Assembly (NCBI GenBank): GCA_002729115.1
Contig: PBWG01000015.1
Span: 2,534-10,778, forward strand
Direction: 5' to 3'
Source of the DNA: Crocinitomicaceae bacterium
GTDB taxonomy: Bacteria > Bacteroidota > Bacteroidia > Flavobacteriales_D > Sanyastnellaceae
DNA: 8,245 nt
In this document: positions 1 to 6,339 of the stretch, piece after piece
Layout: each line of letters starts with the position of its first letter
How positions within the stretch are numbered: the stretch's first letter is position 1
Notes under the pieces: generated by a model
Database searches by the model: none
Seen by the model: only the letters and a program-made list of their open reading frames with translations
Told to the model about the DNA's origin: nothing
Made by a program: the position numbers and the translations under genes

Positions 1-255
1 GCGGATGTGCTGCTCTTGGACGAGGCGACGTCCGCCTTGGACGCCAGTTCCGAGTCGATGGTGCAACAGGCGCTGGAGCAAGCGGTGAAGGGGAAAACGG
101 TGGTGGTCATCGCCCACCGCATGTCGACCATTCGGGAGGCCGACACCATTGCGGTGCTCGAGGGTGGCCAAGTGGTGGAGCAAGGAACGCACGACGAGCT
201 GATGGCCATGGGGGGGCGCTACGCCGAGTTGGATCAGCTGCAACGGGGAGGGTGA
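1..255 (+). CDS. ABC exporter ATP-binding subunit, C-terminal end (partial, MsbA-type)
   Basis: Only the last 84 codons lie in the window; the reading frame is open from base 1 to the TGA at 253-255. The fragment begins inside the nucleotide-binding domain. The Walker B motif LLLDEA is followed directly by the D-loop SALD, then the H-loop histidine in [11 protein letters not shown], then the usual tail [18 protein letters not shown]. This spacing and the short C-terminal tail are typical of fused permease-ATPase exporters of the MsbA/LmrA group, which flip lipids or lipid-linked sugars across the inner membrane using ATP. The membrane domain, Walker A and signature motifs lie upstream of the window, so the substrate cannot be read. 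The next gene is a glycosyltransferase that begins within ten bases of this stop, which fits an envelope lipid or polysaccharide role (inference). Confidence 0.93.
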   Translation, partial: ADVLLLDEATSALDASSESMVQQALEQAVKGKTVVVIAHRMSTIREADTIAVLEGGQVVEQGTHDELMAMGGRYAELDQLQRGG

Positions 256-260
256 GCGCG

Positions 261-1136
261 ATGTTTGTGTCAGGATTCACGTTCATCAACAGCGCCGTCA
301 GATTCGACTATCCCATCGTCGAGGCGATCCAGAGCATCATGCCGCTGTGCGACGAAGTCGTTGTGGCCGTTGGCGACGCCCAAGACGGCACACGTGCGTT
401 GATCGAGGGCATCGACTCGGACAAGATCCGCATTGTCGACACTGTGTGGGACCACTCCTTGCGTGAAGGCGGGCGGGTGCTGGCGGTAGAAACCGACAAG
501 GCGTACGCGCATATTTCGCCCAAGGCAGACTGGGCGGTGTACATCCAGGGCGACGAGGTGCTCCATGAACAAGATCTGCCCGCGATCCGGGAGGCCATGG
601 AGCGCCACCTGTCTCGGAAGGATGTGGACGGTCTGTTGTTCAAGTACAAGCATTTCTATGGGTCGTACGATTTCGTGGGCGCGTCGGACCGGTGGTACGC
701 CCACGAGGTTCGCGTGGTCCGCGCGGTGTCTTCCGTGAAATCGTTTCGAGATGCCCAAGGGTTTCGCATCCGGCACAACGAGCCCCTTCGGGTTCTGCCG
801 GTGGACGCCACCGTGCACCATTACGGGTGGGTGAAGCCGCCCCAGGTGATGCAGGACAAGCGCGTGCAATTCAACAAGCTCTGGCACGACGACGAATGGG
901 TGGAAACGCACGTGGTTGGCCCAGAGTCGTTTGCCTACGAGGATCACATTCGGTCGCTGCACCGGTTCGAGGGGCCACACCCTGAGGTGATGCAGCGCAG
1001 GGTGGCCGCCATGAATTGGACCTTTTCCTTCGATCCGTCCCAGAACCGATGGACGTGGAAGGAGCGCCTCAAGTCGTTGGCCAAAAAGATGGGCATCAAC
1101 CCCAACTACGCCAACTACAAGTTGCTCCGCCGTTGA
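261..1136 (+). CDS. Glycosyltransferase, GT2-like (GT-A fold)
   Basis: This 291-residue protein has no signal peptide or clear membrane segment and is probably cytoplasmic or peripheral. The N-terminal half looks like a GT-A nucleotide-sugar domain: an early hydrophobic strand (MFVSGFTFIN), the strand DEVVVAVGDAQDGT at 31-44, which is the usual place for nucleotide binding, and WAVYIQGDEVL at 91-101. The QGDE of that last stretch stands where GT2 enzymes carry their metal-binding DxD motif. The basic C-terminus ends in a KERLKSLAKK segment. Donor and acceptor sugars cannot be inferred. The start was set at ATG 261 because GGAGG lies at 247-251, nine bases upstream. An in-frame GTG at 252, overlapping the exporter stop, would add three residues (MSA). 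Being adjacent to an ABC exporter and a membrane protein suggests envelope glycan synthesis. A non-sugar GT-A-like transferase is possible but less likely. Confidence 0.82.
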   Translation: MFVSGFTFINSAVRFDYPIVEAIQSIMPLCDEVVVAVGDAQDGTRALIEGIDSDKIRIVDTVWDHSLREGGRVLAVETDKAYAHISPKADWAVYIQGDEVLHEQDLPAIREAMERHLSRKDVDGLLFKYKHFYGSYDFVGASDRWYAHEVRVVRAVSSVKSFRDAQGFRIRHNEPLRVLPVDATVHHYGWVKPPQVMQDKRVQFNKLWHDDEWVETHVVGPESFAYEDHIRSLHRFEGPHPEVMQRRVAAMNWTFSFDPSQNRWTWKERLKSLAKKMGINPNYANYKLLRR

Positions 1137-1194
1137 AGGAGGGCATGTGCCACCTGGGTTGCCCCGTCTTGTCAAAAATGGCCCACATTTGTCC

Positions 1195-1578
1195 ATGCCT
1201 CGGTTGACCTGGATGCTTCGAAGCCGTTGTCCCCAATGCGGGCAGACCCATTTGTTTGTGGAGCCCAACGCTTACAAGCTTCGGAGCACCGCCCACATGC
1301 ACAAGGGGTGCGCGGCGTGCGGAGAGGATTTCGAGCGGGAGCCGGGCTTTTACTTTGGGGCGGCGTACGTCAGTTATGCCTTGACTGTGGCCCTATGGGT
1401 GGCGGTGCTTGTGGCGATGATGGCATTCGACGCGTGGGGCTGGATGGAGTTTGGCATGTTCACCCATCCTGGCACCTACCTGACGACGGGATGCACCTTG
1501 CTGTTGGCGCTGATGCCGGTGATTTACAGGTTGAGCCGTTCCATCTGGATTTCGATGTTCACGAAAACCCGGGCATGA
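1195..1578 (+). CDS. DUF983 family membrane protein with zinc-ribbon motif
   Basis: The 127-residue protein has the DUF983 layout. Two CxxC pairs (Cys12/Cys15 and Cys39/Cys42) form a probable zinc ribbon. They are followed by the family block FEREPGFYFGAAYVSYAL (46-63), a first membrane helix at about 58-80 and a second at about 95-113, then a short basic tail. The molecular function of the family is unknown; it is a small inner-membrane protein common in Bacteroidota and Proteobacteria. ATG 1195 was chosen because it puts the first CxxC about eleven residues from the start, as in relatives recalled from the family. A GTG at 1147 would add 16 residues and has a good AAGGAGGG just before it (1136-1143), so the longer form is a real alternative. 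The gene follows the glycosyltransferase by 10 to 58 bases depending on start and is probably co-transcribed. Confidence 0.85.
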   Translation: MPRLTWMLRSRCPQCGQTHLFVEPNAYKLRSTAHMHKGCAACGEDFEREPGFYFGAAYVSYALTVALWVAVLVAMMAFDAWGWMEFGMFTHPGTYLTTGCTLLLALMPVIYRLSRSIWISMFTKTRA

Positions 1579-1611
1579 AAAAAAGGGACCCTCACGTTTG
1601 AGCGTCCCTTT
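1578..1611 (-). terminator. Rho-independent terminator between convergent genes
   Basis: An 8-bp stem (AAAGGGAC 1582-1589 with GTCCCTTT 1604-1611) is extended by an inner 4-bp stem (CTCA 1591-1594 with TGAG 1599-1602) around a CGTT loop. Read on the - strand, the stem runs into seven T (complement of the A run 1578-1584), the canonical order for a transcript leaving the DAHP synthase/chorismate mutase gene, which stops 108 bases earlier. On the + strand the trailing T run is only three bases, so it would act weakly for the DUF983 operon. It is probably shared, with the - strand favoured. It overlaps the last base of the DUF983 stop codon. Confidence 0.8.
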
Positions 1612-1718
1612 CAAACCAAATCGCCTGATTCATTGCGCCGTTGCCAGCGCATTAACCAAAACCGAGTCCCTATACCGGTGCAGGTTGCAAAAGGTTACAC
1701 CCCCTGGTAAAAAAATCT

Positions 1719-2831
1719 TCAAGCTTGCTTGGAGCGCTCCTTGTCGGCCTGGTCGCCTTGCACACGGATGCTCTCTTCGTGGACCGAAGCCAGGATTTTT
1801 GACAAGAAGTCGTGGTTCAAGCCCATTTGACTGGCCCAATCCAACCGGCTCTTCACGATGTCCCGCCAGCGCGCCACGCTCAACAAGGACCACTTGTTGC
1901 GGTGCTTCAAAGCGCCAATCTCGCGGGCAAGGGTCATGCGCTTGTCCAGCATGTGCAACAGCTGCTCGTCCACGCTGTCGATTTGGAGTCGGAGCGCATC
2001 CAAGGATTCTTGCGCGTCGTCGTTGACGACATGTTGGACGGGCACGTCCAATTGGGCGAGCAGCTGGTCCAGGGCGGTCGGCGTGATTTGTTGCTCGGCG
2101 TCGCTCAGGGCTTGGGCAGGAGCGGGGTGACTTTCAATCATCAGCCCTTCCATGCCGAGGTTCATGGCGCGTTGGGCCACGTCTTGCAGGTGTTCGGCCT
2201 TGCCTGAGATGTGGGAGGGGTCGCAGAACAGCGGGACCTCCGGCATCTCCGACCGCAACGCAATGGGGATCTCCCACATGGGCGCGTTGCGGAATTCCGA
2301 GCTGCCGTAGCTCGAAAAGCCTCGGTGCAATCCACAAACCTGCCCACGGGTGCACGAGGCGACGCGTTCCAGCGCCCCAATCCACAACTTCAAATCGGCG
2401 TGCATGGGGTTCTTGACCATGACCAAGAGGTCGGTGCCCTTGAGCGCTTCGGCGATCGCTTGAACGGCGAAGGGACTCACGGTGGTGCGTGCCCCGATCC
2501 AAACCGCAGACATGCCGGCGTCCAGGACCTTTTCCACGTGCTCTGGGGTTGCAACCTCGGTGATGGCTTTGAGTCCCGTCGTGGCCTCGGCTTCCATGAG
2601 CCAAGGGAGGGCTTGTTCACCCAGTCCTTCGAAAGAGTTGGGCCTGGTGCGCGGCTTCCACAGTCCAGCGCGAAAGAACTGAACTCGTCCGCCCTCTGCC
2701 AAGGATTGGGCCGTGTGGAGCACCTGCTCTCTGGATTCTGCGCTGCACGGGCCAGCCACCACCACGGGACGTTTTTCTTGTCCAATTGGGTGGTCGGCCG
2801 AGAAGCGGGCAGATGGGTTTCCATGCACCAT
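1719..2831 (-). CDS. Bifunctional 3-deoxy-7-phosphoheptulonate synthase / chorismate mutase
   Basis: The 370-residue cytosolic protein joins two shikimate-pathway activities. Residues ~20-262 are a DAHP synthase of the Ibeta/KDO8P-synthase-like type, condensing phosphoenolpyruvate with erythrose 4-phosphate. Visible motifs are GPCSAES (27-33), FRAGLWKPRTRPNSFEG (53-69), MVKNP (138-142) and CDPSHISG (203-210). The expected metal ligands are Cys29, His207, Glu233 and Asp244. Residues ~275-358 are an AroQ chorismate mutase, converting chorismate to prephenate, with Arg281, Arg297, Lys309, Arg321, Ser354 and Gln358 matching the E. coli active-site arginines, lysine and Ser/Gln pair. The C-terminal mutase order is characteristic of Bacteroidota; in such fusions the mutase domain is known to mediate feedback control by prephenate. 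ATG 2831 is the only early start codon other than a GTG one codon later, and the protein has its full expected length. The gene stands alone, with tRNA-Leu(CAG) and a terminator upstream. Confidence 0.96.
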   Translation of the reverse strand: MVHGNPSARFSADHPIGQEKRPVVVAGPCSAESREQVLHTAQSLAEGGRVQFFRAGLWKPRTRPNSFEGLGEQALPWLMEAEATTGLKAITEVATPEHVEKVLDAGMSAVWIGARTTVSPFAVQAIAEALKGTDLLVMVKNPMHADLKLWIGALERVASCTRGQVCGLHRGFSSYGSSEFRNAPMWEIPIALRSEMPEVPLFCDPSHISGKAEHLQDVAQRAMNLGMEGLMIESHPAPAQALSDAEQQITPTALDQLLAQLDVPVQHVVNDDAQESLDALRLQIDSVDEQLLHMLDKRMTLAREIGALKHRNKWSLLSVARWRDIVKSRLDWASQMGLNHDFLSKILASVHEESIRVQGDQADKERSKQA

Positions 2832-2835
2832 GACA

Positions 2836-2843
2836 CAAAATTA
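2836..2843 (-). promoter_or_regulatory. Candidate -7 box of the DAHP synthase/chorismate mutase gene
   Basis: Read on the - strand this is TAATTTTG, a full match to the Bacteroidota -7 consensus TAnnTTTG. It ends four bases before the ATG. A TTTG at the expected upstream distance was not found, so only half of the promoter is supported. If used, transcription would begin at or next to the start codon. Confidence 0.4.
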
Positions 2844-2899
2844 CGGGTCGACGGCATGGACGCCTTGCTTCTCGCCACAAAACGGCGGGTTTCAGGCAC

Positions 2900-2926
2900 A
2901 AAAAAACCCCGACGCGTGCGTCGAGG
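2900..2926 (-). terminator. Rho-independent terminator downstream of tRNA-Leu(CAG)
   Basis: Arms at 2919-2926 and 2907-2914 pair over eight bases around a four-base loop (2915-2918). Seven T follow on the - strand (complement of 2900-2906). One position is a T-G wobble in the - strand RNA but an A-C mismatch in the + strand RNA, so the hairpin is tuned for - strand transcripts. It ends transcription from the tRNA and any read-through from the sulfur genes before the next gene begins. Confidence 0.88.
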
Positions 2927-2935
2927 CTTTTGAAG

Positions 2936-3017
2936 TACCCAGAACTGGACTCGAACCAGCACGCCCGAAGGCACAGCCGCCTGAAGACTGCGCGTCTACC
3001 AATTTCGCCACCTGGGT
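2936..3017 (-). tRNA. tRNA-Leu (anticodon CAG)
   Basis: The 82-base sequence folds as a class II tRNA. The acceptor stem ACCCAGG pairs with TCTGGGT through one G-T pair, and the discriminator base is A, as leucine tRNAs require. The D arm carries AATTGGTAGAC. The anticodon stem CAGTC/GGCTG encloses the loop TTCAGGC with anticodon CAG, reading CUG codons. There is a long variable arm, and the T arm has loop TTCGAGT. The CCA end is not encoded. It has its own promoter at 3030-3059 and a terminator at 2900-2926. Confidence 0.96.
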
Positions 3018-3029
3018 AAGCGGAGGCCG

Positions 3030-3059
3030 CAAAGGTAACGCATCGGAATTGAAGTCAAC
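3030..3059 (-). promoter_or_regulatory. Bacteroidota-type promoter of tRNA-Leu(CAG)
   Basis: On the - strand GTTG (3059-3056; consensus TTTG) is followed after 18 bases by TACCTTTG (3037-3030), a full match to TAnnTTTG. The box ends 12 bases before the tRNA, leaving a very short 5' leader. The promoter starts immediately after the stop codon of the metallo-beta-lactamase/rhodanese gene. Confidence 0.7.
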
Positions 3060-4472
3060 TCACTTCAACGTGCTCGGGCAGACAAAATCTGTGGTGGGGA
3101 TGGAGGTGGCTTCGATGGCTTTGAATCCACCCAACACGTCGATGCCGTTGTGGTATCCACGGGCCTTGAGCATGGAGTGTGCGATGACGCTCCGGTACCC
3201 TCCGGCACAGTGGATGTAGAAGAGTGTGTCCTTCGGAATGCATTCAAGGCGGTTGCCCAAGATTTCCAAGGAAGCGTGTGCGGCACCTTCCACGTGCGAG
3301 GCGCTGAATTCGCCGTCTTTTCTTACGTCCACCACGCAGGTGTCCGGATGGTTGGCCAACACGTGTTCAAACGCTTCGGCGTCCACAGTTTCGATATAGT
3401 CGGTCTCCTTGCCTGCCGCCACCCATGCGTCGACGCCTCCTTCGAGGTGGCCCAAGACGTTATCGAACCCGACCCGCGAAAGGCGGGTGATGGCTTCTTC
3501 GATTTGGTCGTCGTTGGCGATGAGCAAAATCGGTTGCTTCACGTCGACAATCACCGCGCCAACCCACGGGGCAAACCCGCCCTGCAGCCCGATGAACGTC
3601 GACCTTGGGACATGCCGTTCGATGAACTCCGCCGTGGGCCTGACGTCCAGCACCACCGCCGAGGTTTCGTTGGCCGCGGCTTCGAACGCGTCGGGGGACA
3701 ACGCCCGCGTGCCGCGTGCCATCACGTCGTCGATGCTTTCGTACCCACCCTTGTTCATCGCCACATTCAGCGGGAAATAGCCGGGAGGGGGCAGGAGGCC
3801 GTCAAGGACTTCGTGCACGAATTCGTCTTTCGTCATGTCCTCGCGCAACGCGTAGTTGGTCGCTTTCTGGTCGCCCAGGGTCCCCACGGTTTCCTTGCTC
3901 ATGTTCTTGCCGCAAGCCGACCCAGCGCCATGGCCAGGGTAGACGATGGTCTCGTCGGGGAGCGTCATGATTTTGTGGCGAAGGCTGTCGTACAAATGTC
4001 CCGCGAGGTCCTCCATGGTGAGGTCGCTTTTCTGCGCCAAATCAGGACGCCCCACGTCCCCCAGGAACAAGGTGTCGCCTGAGAAAATGGCGTGGGGTTG
4101 GCCTTGCTCGTCCCGCAGCAAGTACGTGGTGCTTTCCATGGTGTGGCCGGGGGTGTGGAGCACTTCAATCTCCACGGCGCCCACTTGGAGGCGTTCCCCG
4201 TCTGTGGCGATGTGCGCGTCGAATCCTGGGTTGGCGTTGGGGCCAAACACGATGGGGGCGCCTGTCTTCTCAGCCAGGGTCACGTGACCGGACACGAAGT
4301 CCGCGTGGAAGTGCGTTTCAAGGACGTATTTGATGCGGGCGCCTCGGCCCTCCGCCAAATCGAGGTAGGGCTGCACCTCCCGAAGGGGGTCAATGATGGC
4401 CATTTCCCCTTGGCTTTCGATGCAATACGCGCCTTGGGCGAGGCAGCCAGTGTAAATCTGCTTGACTTCCAT
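3060..4472 (-). CDS. CstB-like persulfide dioxygenase / rhodanese (MBL fold plus two rhodanese domains)
   Basis: The 470-residue protein has three parts. Residues 1-~235 are a metallo-beta-lactamase fold of the persulfide dioxygenase group: HFHAD (54-58), PGHTME (109-114), FSGDTLFLGDVGRPDL (130-145), YPGHGAGSACG (178-188). Expected iron ligands are His54/His56, His110, Asp133 and possibly His181. Residues ~258-358 are a rhodanese-like domain with no cysteine, hence inactive. Residues ~362-465 are a rhodanese with the active-site loop HCAGGYRS and catalytic Cys422. This order matches Staphylococcus aureus CstB, which oxidises low-molecular-weight persulfides to sulfite and uses its rhodanese to make thiosulfate. 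Cys187 may correspond to the extra active-site cysteine described there (recalled, not aligned). ATG 4472 is chosen because the fold begins at once (MEVKQIYTGCLAQGAYCI); an upstream in-frame extension to 4619 would run into the SulP gene. The SulP and Crp-like neighbours support a sulfur role. A thiol hydrolase activity is the main alternative. Confidence 0.92.
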   Translation of the reverse strand: MEVKQIYTGCLAQGAYCIESQGEMAIIDPLREVQPYLDLAEGRGARIKYVLETHFHADFVSGHVTLAEKTGAPIVFGPNANPGFDAHIATDGERLQVGAVEIEVLHTPGHTMESTTYLLRDEQGQPHAIFSGDTLFLGDVGRPDLAQKSDLTMEDLAGHLYDSLRHKIMTLPDETIVYPGHGAGSACGKNMSKETVGTLGDQKATNYALREDMTKDEFVHEVLDGLLPPPGYFPLNVAMNKGGYESIDDVMARGTRALSPDAFEAAANETSAVVLDVRPTAEFIERHVPRSTFIGLQGGFAPWVGAVIVDVKQPILLIANDDQIEEAITRLSRVGFDNVLGHLEGGVDAWVAAGKETDYIETVDAEAFEHVLANHPDTCVVDVRKDGEFSASHVEGAAHASLEILGNRLECIPKDTLFYIHCAGGYRSVIAHSMLKARGYHNGIDVLGGFKAIEATSIPTTDFVCPSTLK

Positions 4473-4477
4473 GGCGA

Positions 4478-4485
4478 CAAAGGTA
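4478..4485 (-). promoter_or_regulatory. Candidate -7 box of the MBL/rhodanese gene
   Basis: Read on the - strand this is TACCTTTG, identical to the -7 box of tRNA-Leu(CAG). It ends five bases before ATG 4472. No TTTG stands 18-21 bases upstream, so the -33 half is weak or missing. It would allow expression apart from the upstream SulP gene, with almost no leader. Confidence 0.4.
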
Positions 4486-4518
4486 AAGCCTCGGTTCAAC
4501 CGTGCACGGGACACCTGA

Positions 4519-4529
4519 ATCACCCTGAT
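4519..4529. promoter_or_regulatory. Short palindrome in the SulP-MBL intergenic gap (possible operator)
   Basis: ATCA-CCC-TGAT is an 11-base inverted repeat with 4-bp arms, lying 47 bases upstream of the MBL/rhodanese start and behind its candidate -7 box. Crp/Fnr proteins bind short inverted repeats, and a Crp-like regulator is encoded two genes upstream, so it might be an operator. The arms are short and no copy was found before the SulP gene, so chance is a serious alternative. Confidence 0.2.
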
Positions 4530-4545
4530 GCGTAACCCAAGTGGC

Positions 4546-6282
4546 TCAAGAACCGCCTGAGGACGAGTGCTGCTGAGCCATGGCTTGGTTGCGTTGCGAC
4601 ACGGAGCCGGGACGTTCAAACTCGGCCAAGGCGTCGTCCACGTTCAGTTGAAAGGTGACACCTCCTTCGTCCAAGAAACCGTCCGACGCGAGGCTGTCGC
4701 GAACAGGGCCGATGGCGCCGGCCAGACACACCTCAAGGCCAGCCGCCCGCCACTCTTGAAGCAAGTTTCTGAAGGTCGCCCGGGCACTTGCGTCGATGTG
4801 GGAAATGGTGTCGGCTTGAATGACGATCAACTCAAGCGGGTCGCCTTTGCGGGTCACCCAATCTTGAAGGGTGCGTTTGAAGTGGCTCTGGTTGGCAAAC
4901 GTCAACGCACCGTCGTAGCGGACCACGAGCACTTCGGGCAAAACCACCGCTTCCTGGAAACGTGCCACATTTCGGTGCACGCCGTGGACGTTGCCCAGAA
5001 CAGCGTGGTGGGGGGTCATCATTTGACGAATCCAAAGGGCCAAGGCGAGGCTGACCCCCACGCCAATGCCTGTCGGCAAGCTCACAAAGAGGGTGACCAG
5101 GAAGGTTATTGCCAGCACGCCAGTCTCCCATTTGTCCTGGTTCCAAAGCTTGCGAGGGAACCGCATGTCCACCAGCCCGACCACCGCCACCAGGACCACG
5201 GCCGCAAGAACGGCGTTGGGAAGGTGGTGAAAGAGGGGGGTCAGCAGGACCAAGGTCAACGCCACCACCGCCGCCGCAACCCAGGCTGTGACCGGTGTCT
5301 TGCCGCCGGATTGCTCGGTGACGGCCGTGCGGGAAAACCCTCCTGTGGTCGGGTAGCTTTGGAACAACGCGCCGAGCACGTTGGCCATCCCCAGGGCTTT
5401 GAGTTCTTGGTTGGCGTCCACGTCGTAGTCGTGCCTTTCTTCCACGGCTTTGGCCACGCTGATCGCTTCCATGAAAGCCACCAAGGCCAACGTCAACGCC
5501 ACAGGGAGCAAGGTCTGCACATCTGACAATTCCCACGAGGGAAGCCCTGCAACCGGGAGGCCGCGGGGGATGTGGCCCACCACTTGGACGCCTTGTGCTT
5601 CGAGCCCCATGCCCCAAGACACCGCGACGCTGCCCAACACGACCGTCAATGCGGCGGGCACTTTGGGGCCCCACACCTTCAGACCCGTGAGAATTCCAAT
5701 GGCTCCGATCCCCACGCCCAACGTCAGTCCGTGGGTGGACGCCGCCGCCTCCATGATGTGGCCCAACACCACGTGCACTTGGTTGCTTCGCTCGCACGCA
5801 ACCCCAGCCAAATGCGGCAATTGATTCAGTCCAATCAAGATGGCTGCGGCCGAGGTGAATCCACTGATGACGGGCCTGGAGAGAAATTGGACCAAGAACC
5901 CCATGCGCAACATGCCCATGGCCCATTGCGTGAGGCCCATCATGACGGAGAGCAGAAGCGCTAGTTCAATGTACCGATCTGTACCCGCCAAGGCCAGTCC
6001 GCCAAGCCCCGCAGCCACCAACAGGCTGTCCATGGCCACAGGTCCCACCGCCAAGTGCCTCGAGGTGCCGAAGAACCCGTAGACAATTTGAGGAACCAAG
6101 GCTGCGTACAGGCCATACACCACAGGCAGGCCAGCAATCATGGCATACGCCATGCCCTGAGGGACGAGCATGATGCCCACCGTCAGTCCAGCAGGCCAAT
6201 CTCCGCGCCATTGCGCCTTGGAATAGGCGCGCAACCAAGTTGAAGAAGGAATGTGGGGGAGAAGTCGCACAGGGCCAATCAA
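4546..6282 (-). CDS. SulP-family anion transporter with C-terminal STAS domain
   Basis: The 578-residue inner-membrane protein is close to the normal SulP length. The N-terminus has the family entry motif (LVPQGMAYAMIAGLPVVYGLYA, about 39-60) and GPVAMDSLL (80-88). About 10-14 membrane segments follow up to residue 418, with the family signature NQELKALGMANVLGALFQSYPTTGGFSRTA at 291-320. Residues ~447-556 form a cytoplasmic STAS domain with IDASARATF (496-504) in the regulatory loop. SulP proteins move sulfate, bicarbonate or other anions; the substrate cannot be read. The neighbouring persulfide dioxygenase/rhodanese makes a sulfur oxyanion plausible. The start is a TTG at 6282. The only other early option is a GTG four codons on, and later ATGs would cut into the first helix. 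It lies 57 bases after the Crp-like gene and 73 bases before the MBL/rhodanese gene on the same strand. Confidence 0.94.
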   Translation of the reverse strand: MIGPVRLLPHIPSSTWLRAYSKAQWRGDWPAGLTVGIMLVPQGMAYAMIAGLPVVYGLYAALVPQIVYGFFGTSRHLAVGPVAMDSLLVAAGLGGLALAGTDRYIELALLLSVMMGLTQWAMGMLRMGFLVQFLSRPVISGFTSAAAILIGLNQLPHLAGVACERSNQVHVVLGHIMEAAASTHGLTLGVGIGAIGILTGLKVWGPKVPAALTVVLGSVAVSWGMGLEAQGVQVVGHIPRGLPVAGLPSWELSDVQTLLPVALTLALVAFMEAISVAKAVEERHDYDVDANQELKALGMANVLGALFQSYPTTGGFSRTAVTEQSGGKTPVTAWVAAAVVALTLVLLTPLFHHLPNAVLAAVVLVAVVGLVDMRFPRKLWNQDKWETGVLAITFLVTLFVSLPTGIGVGVSLALALWIRQMMTPHHAVLGNVHGVHRNVARFQEAVVLPEVLVVRYDGALTFANQSHFKRTLQDWVTRKGDPLELIVIQADTISHIDASARATFRNLLQEWRAAGLEVCLAGAIGPVRDSLASDGFLDEGGVTFQLNVDDALAEFERPGSVSQRNQAMAQQHSSSGGS

Positions 6283-6339
6283 TGACTGGCAAGGTACGCG
6301 CCCTAGCGAGGAGGGTGTGTGACCCTGGTTGCCCCATGC

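Noticed and set aside
270..1268. A 332-codon open frame on the - strand across the glycosyltransferase gene
   Set aside because: It is antisense to a well-supported gene, is rich in His/Arg/Val/Gly as expected of a shadow frame in GC-rich DNA, and shows no domain.
1579..1718. Possible small gene or RNA in the convergent gap
   Set aside because: Apart from the terminator I see no start-plus-motif combination, no conserved-looking fold and no promoter; open frames there are extensions of shadows.
1709..1740. Possible terminator right after the DAHP synthase/chorismate mutase stop (seven T on the - strand)
   Set aside because: The nearest pairing is only four to five bases with a very small loop and separated from the T run; the hairpin at 1578-1611 is far better.
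4473..4619. N-terminal extension of the MBL/rhodanese gene to 4619
   Set aside because: It would overlap the SulP coding end, and the added 49 residues do not resemble the family; ATG 4472 begins directly at the fold.
4832..5926. A 364-codon open frame on the - strand inside the SulP gene
   Set aside because: It is an out-of-frame shadow of SulP on the same strand, with a Gly/Arg/Pro-rich, low-complexity product and no motif.
6312..6326. AGGGT-GTGTG-ACCCT inverted repeat between the Crp-like and SulP genes
   Set aside because: The stem is only five base pairs, with no T run and no similarity to the palindrome at 4519-4529; it may be chance.
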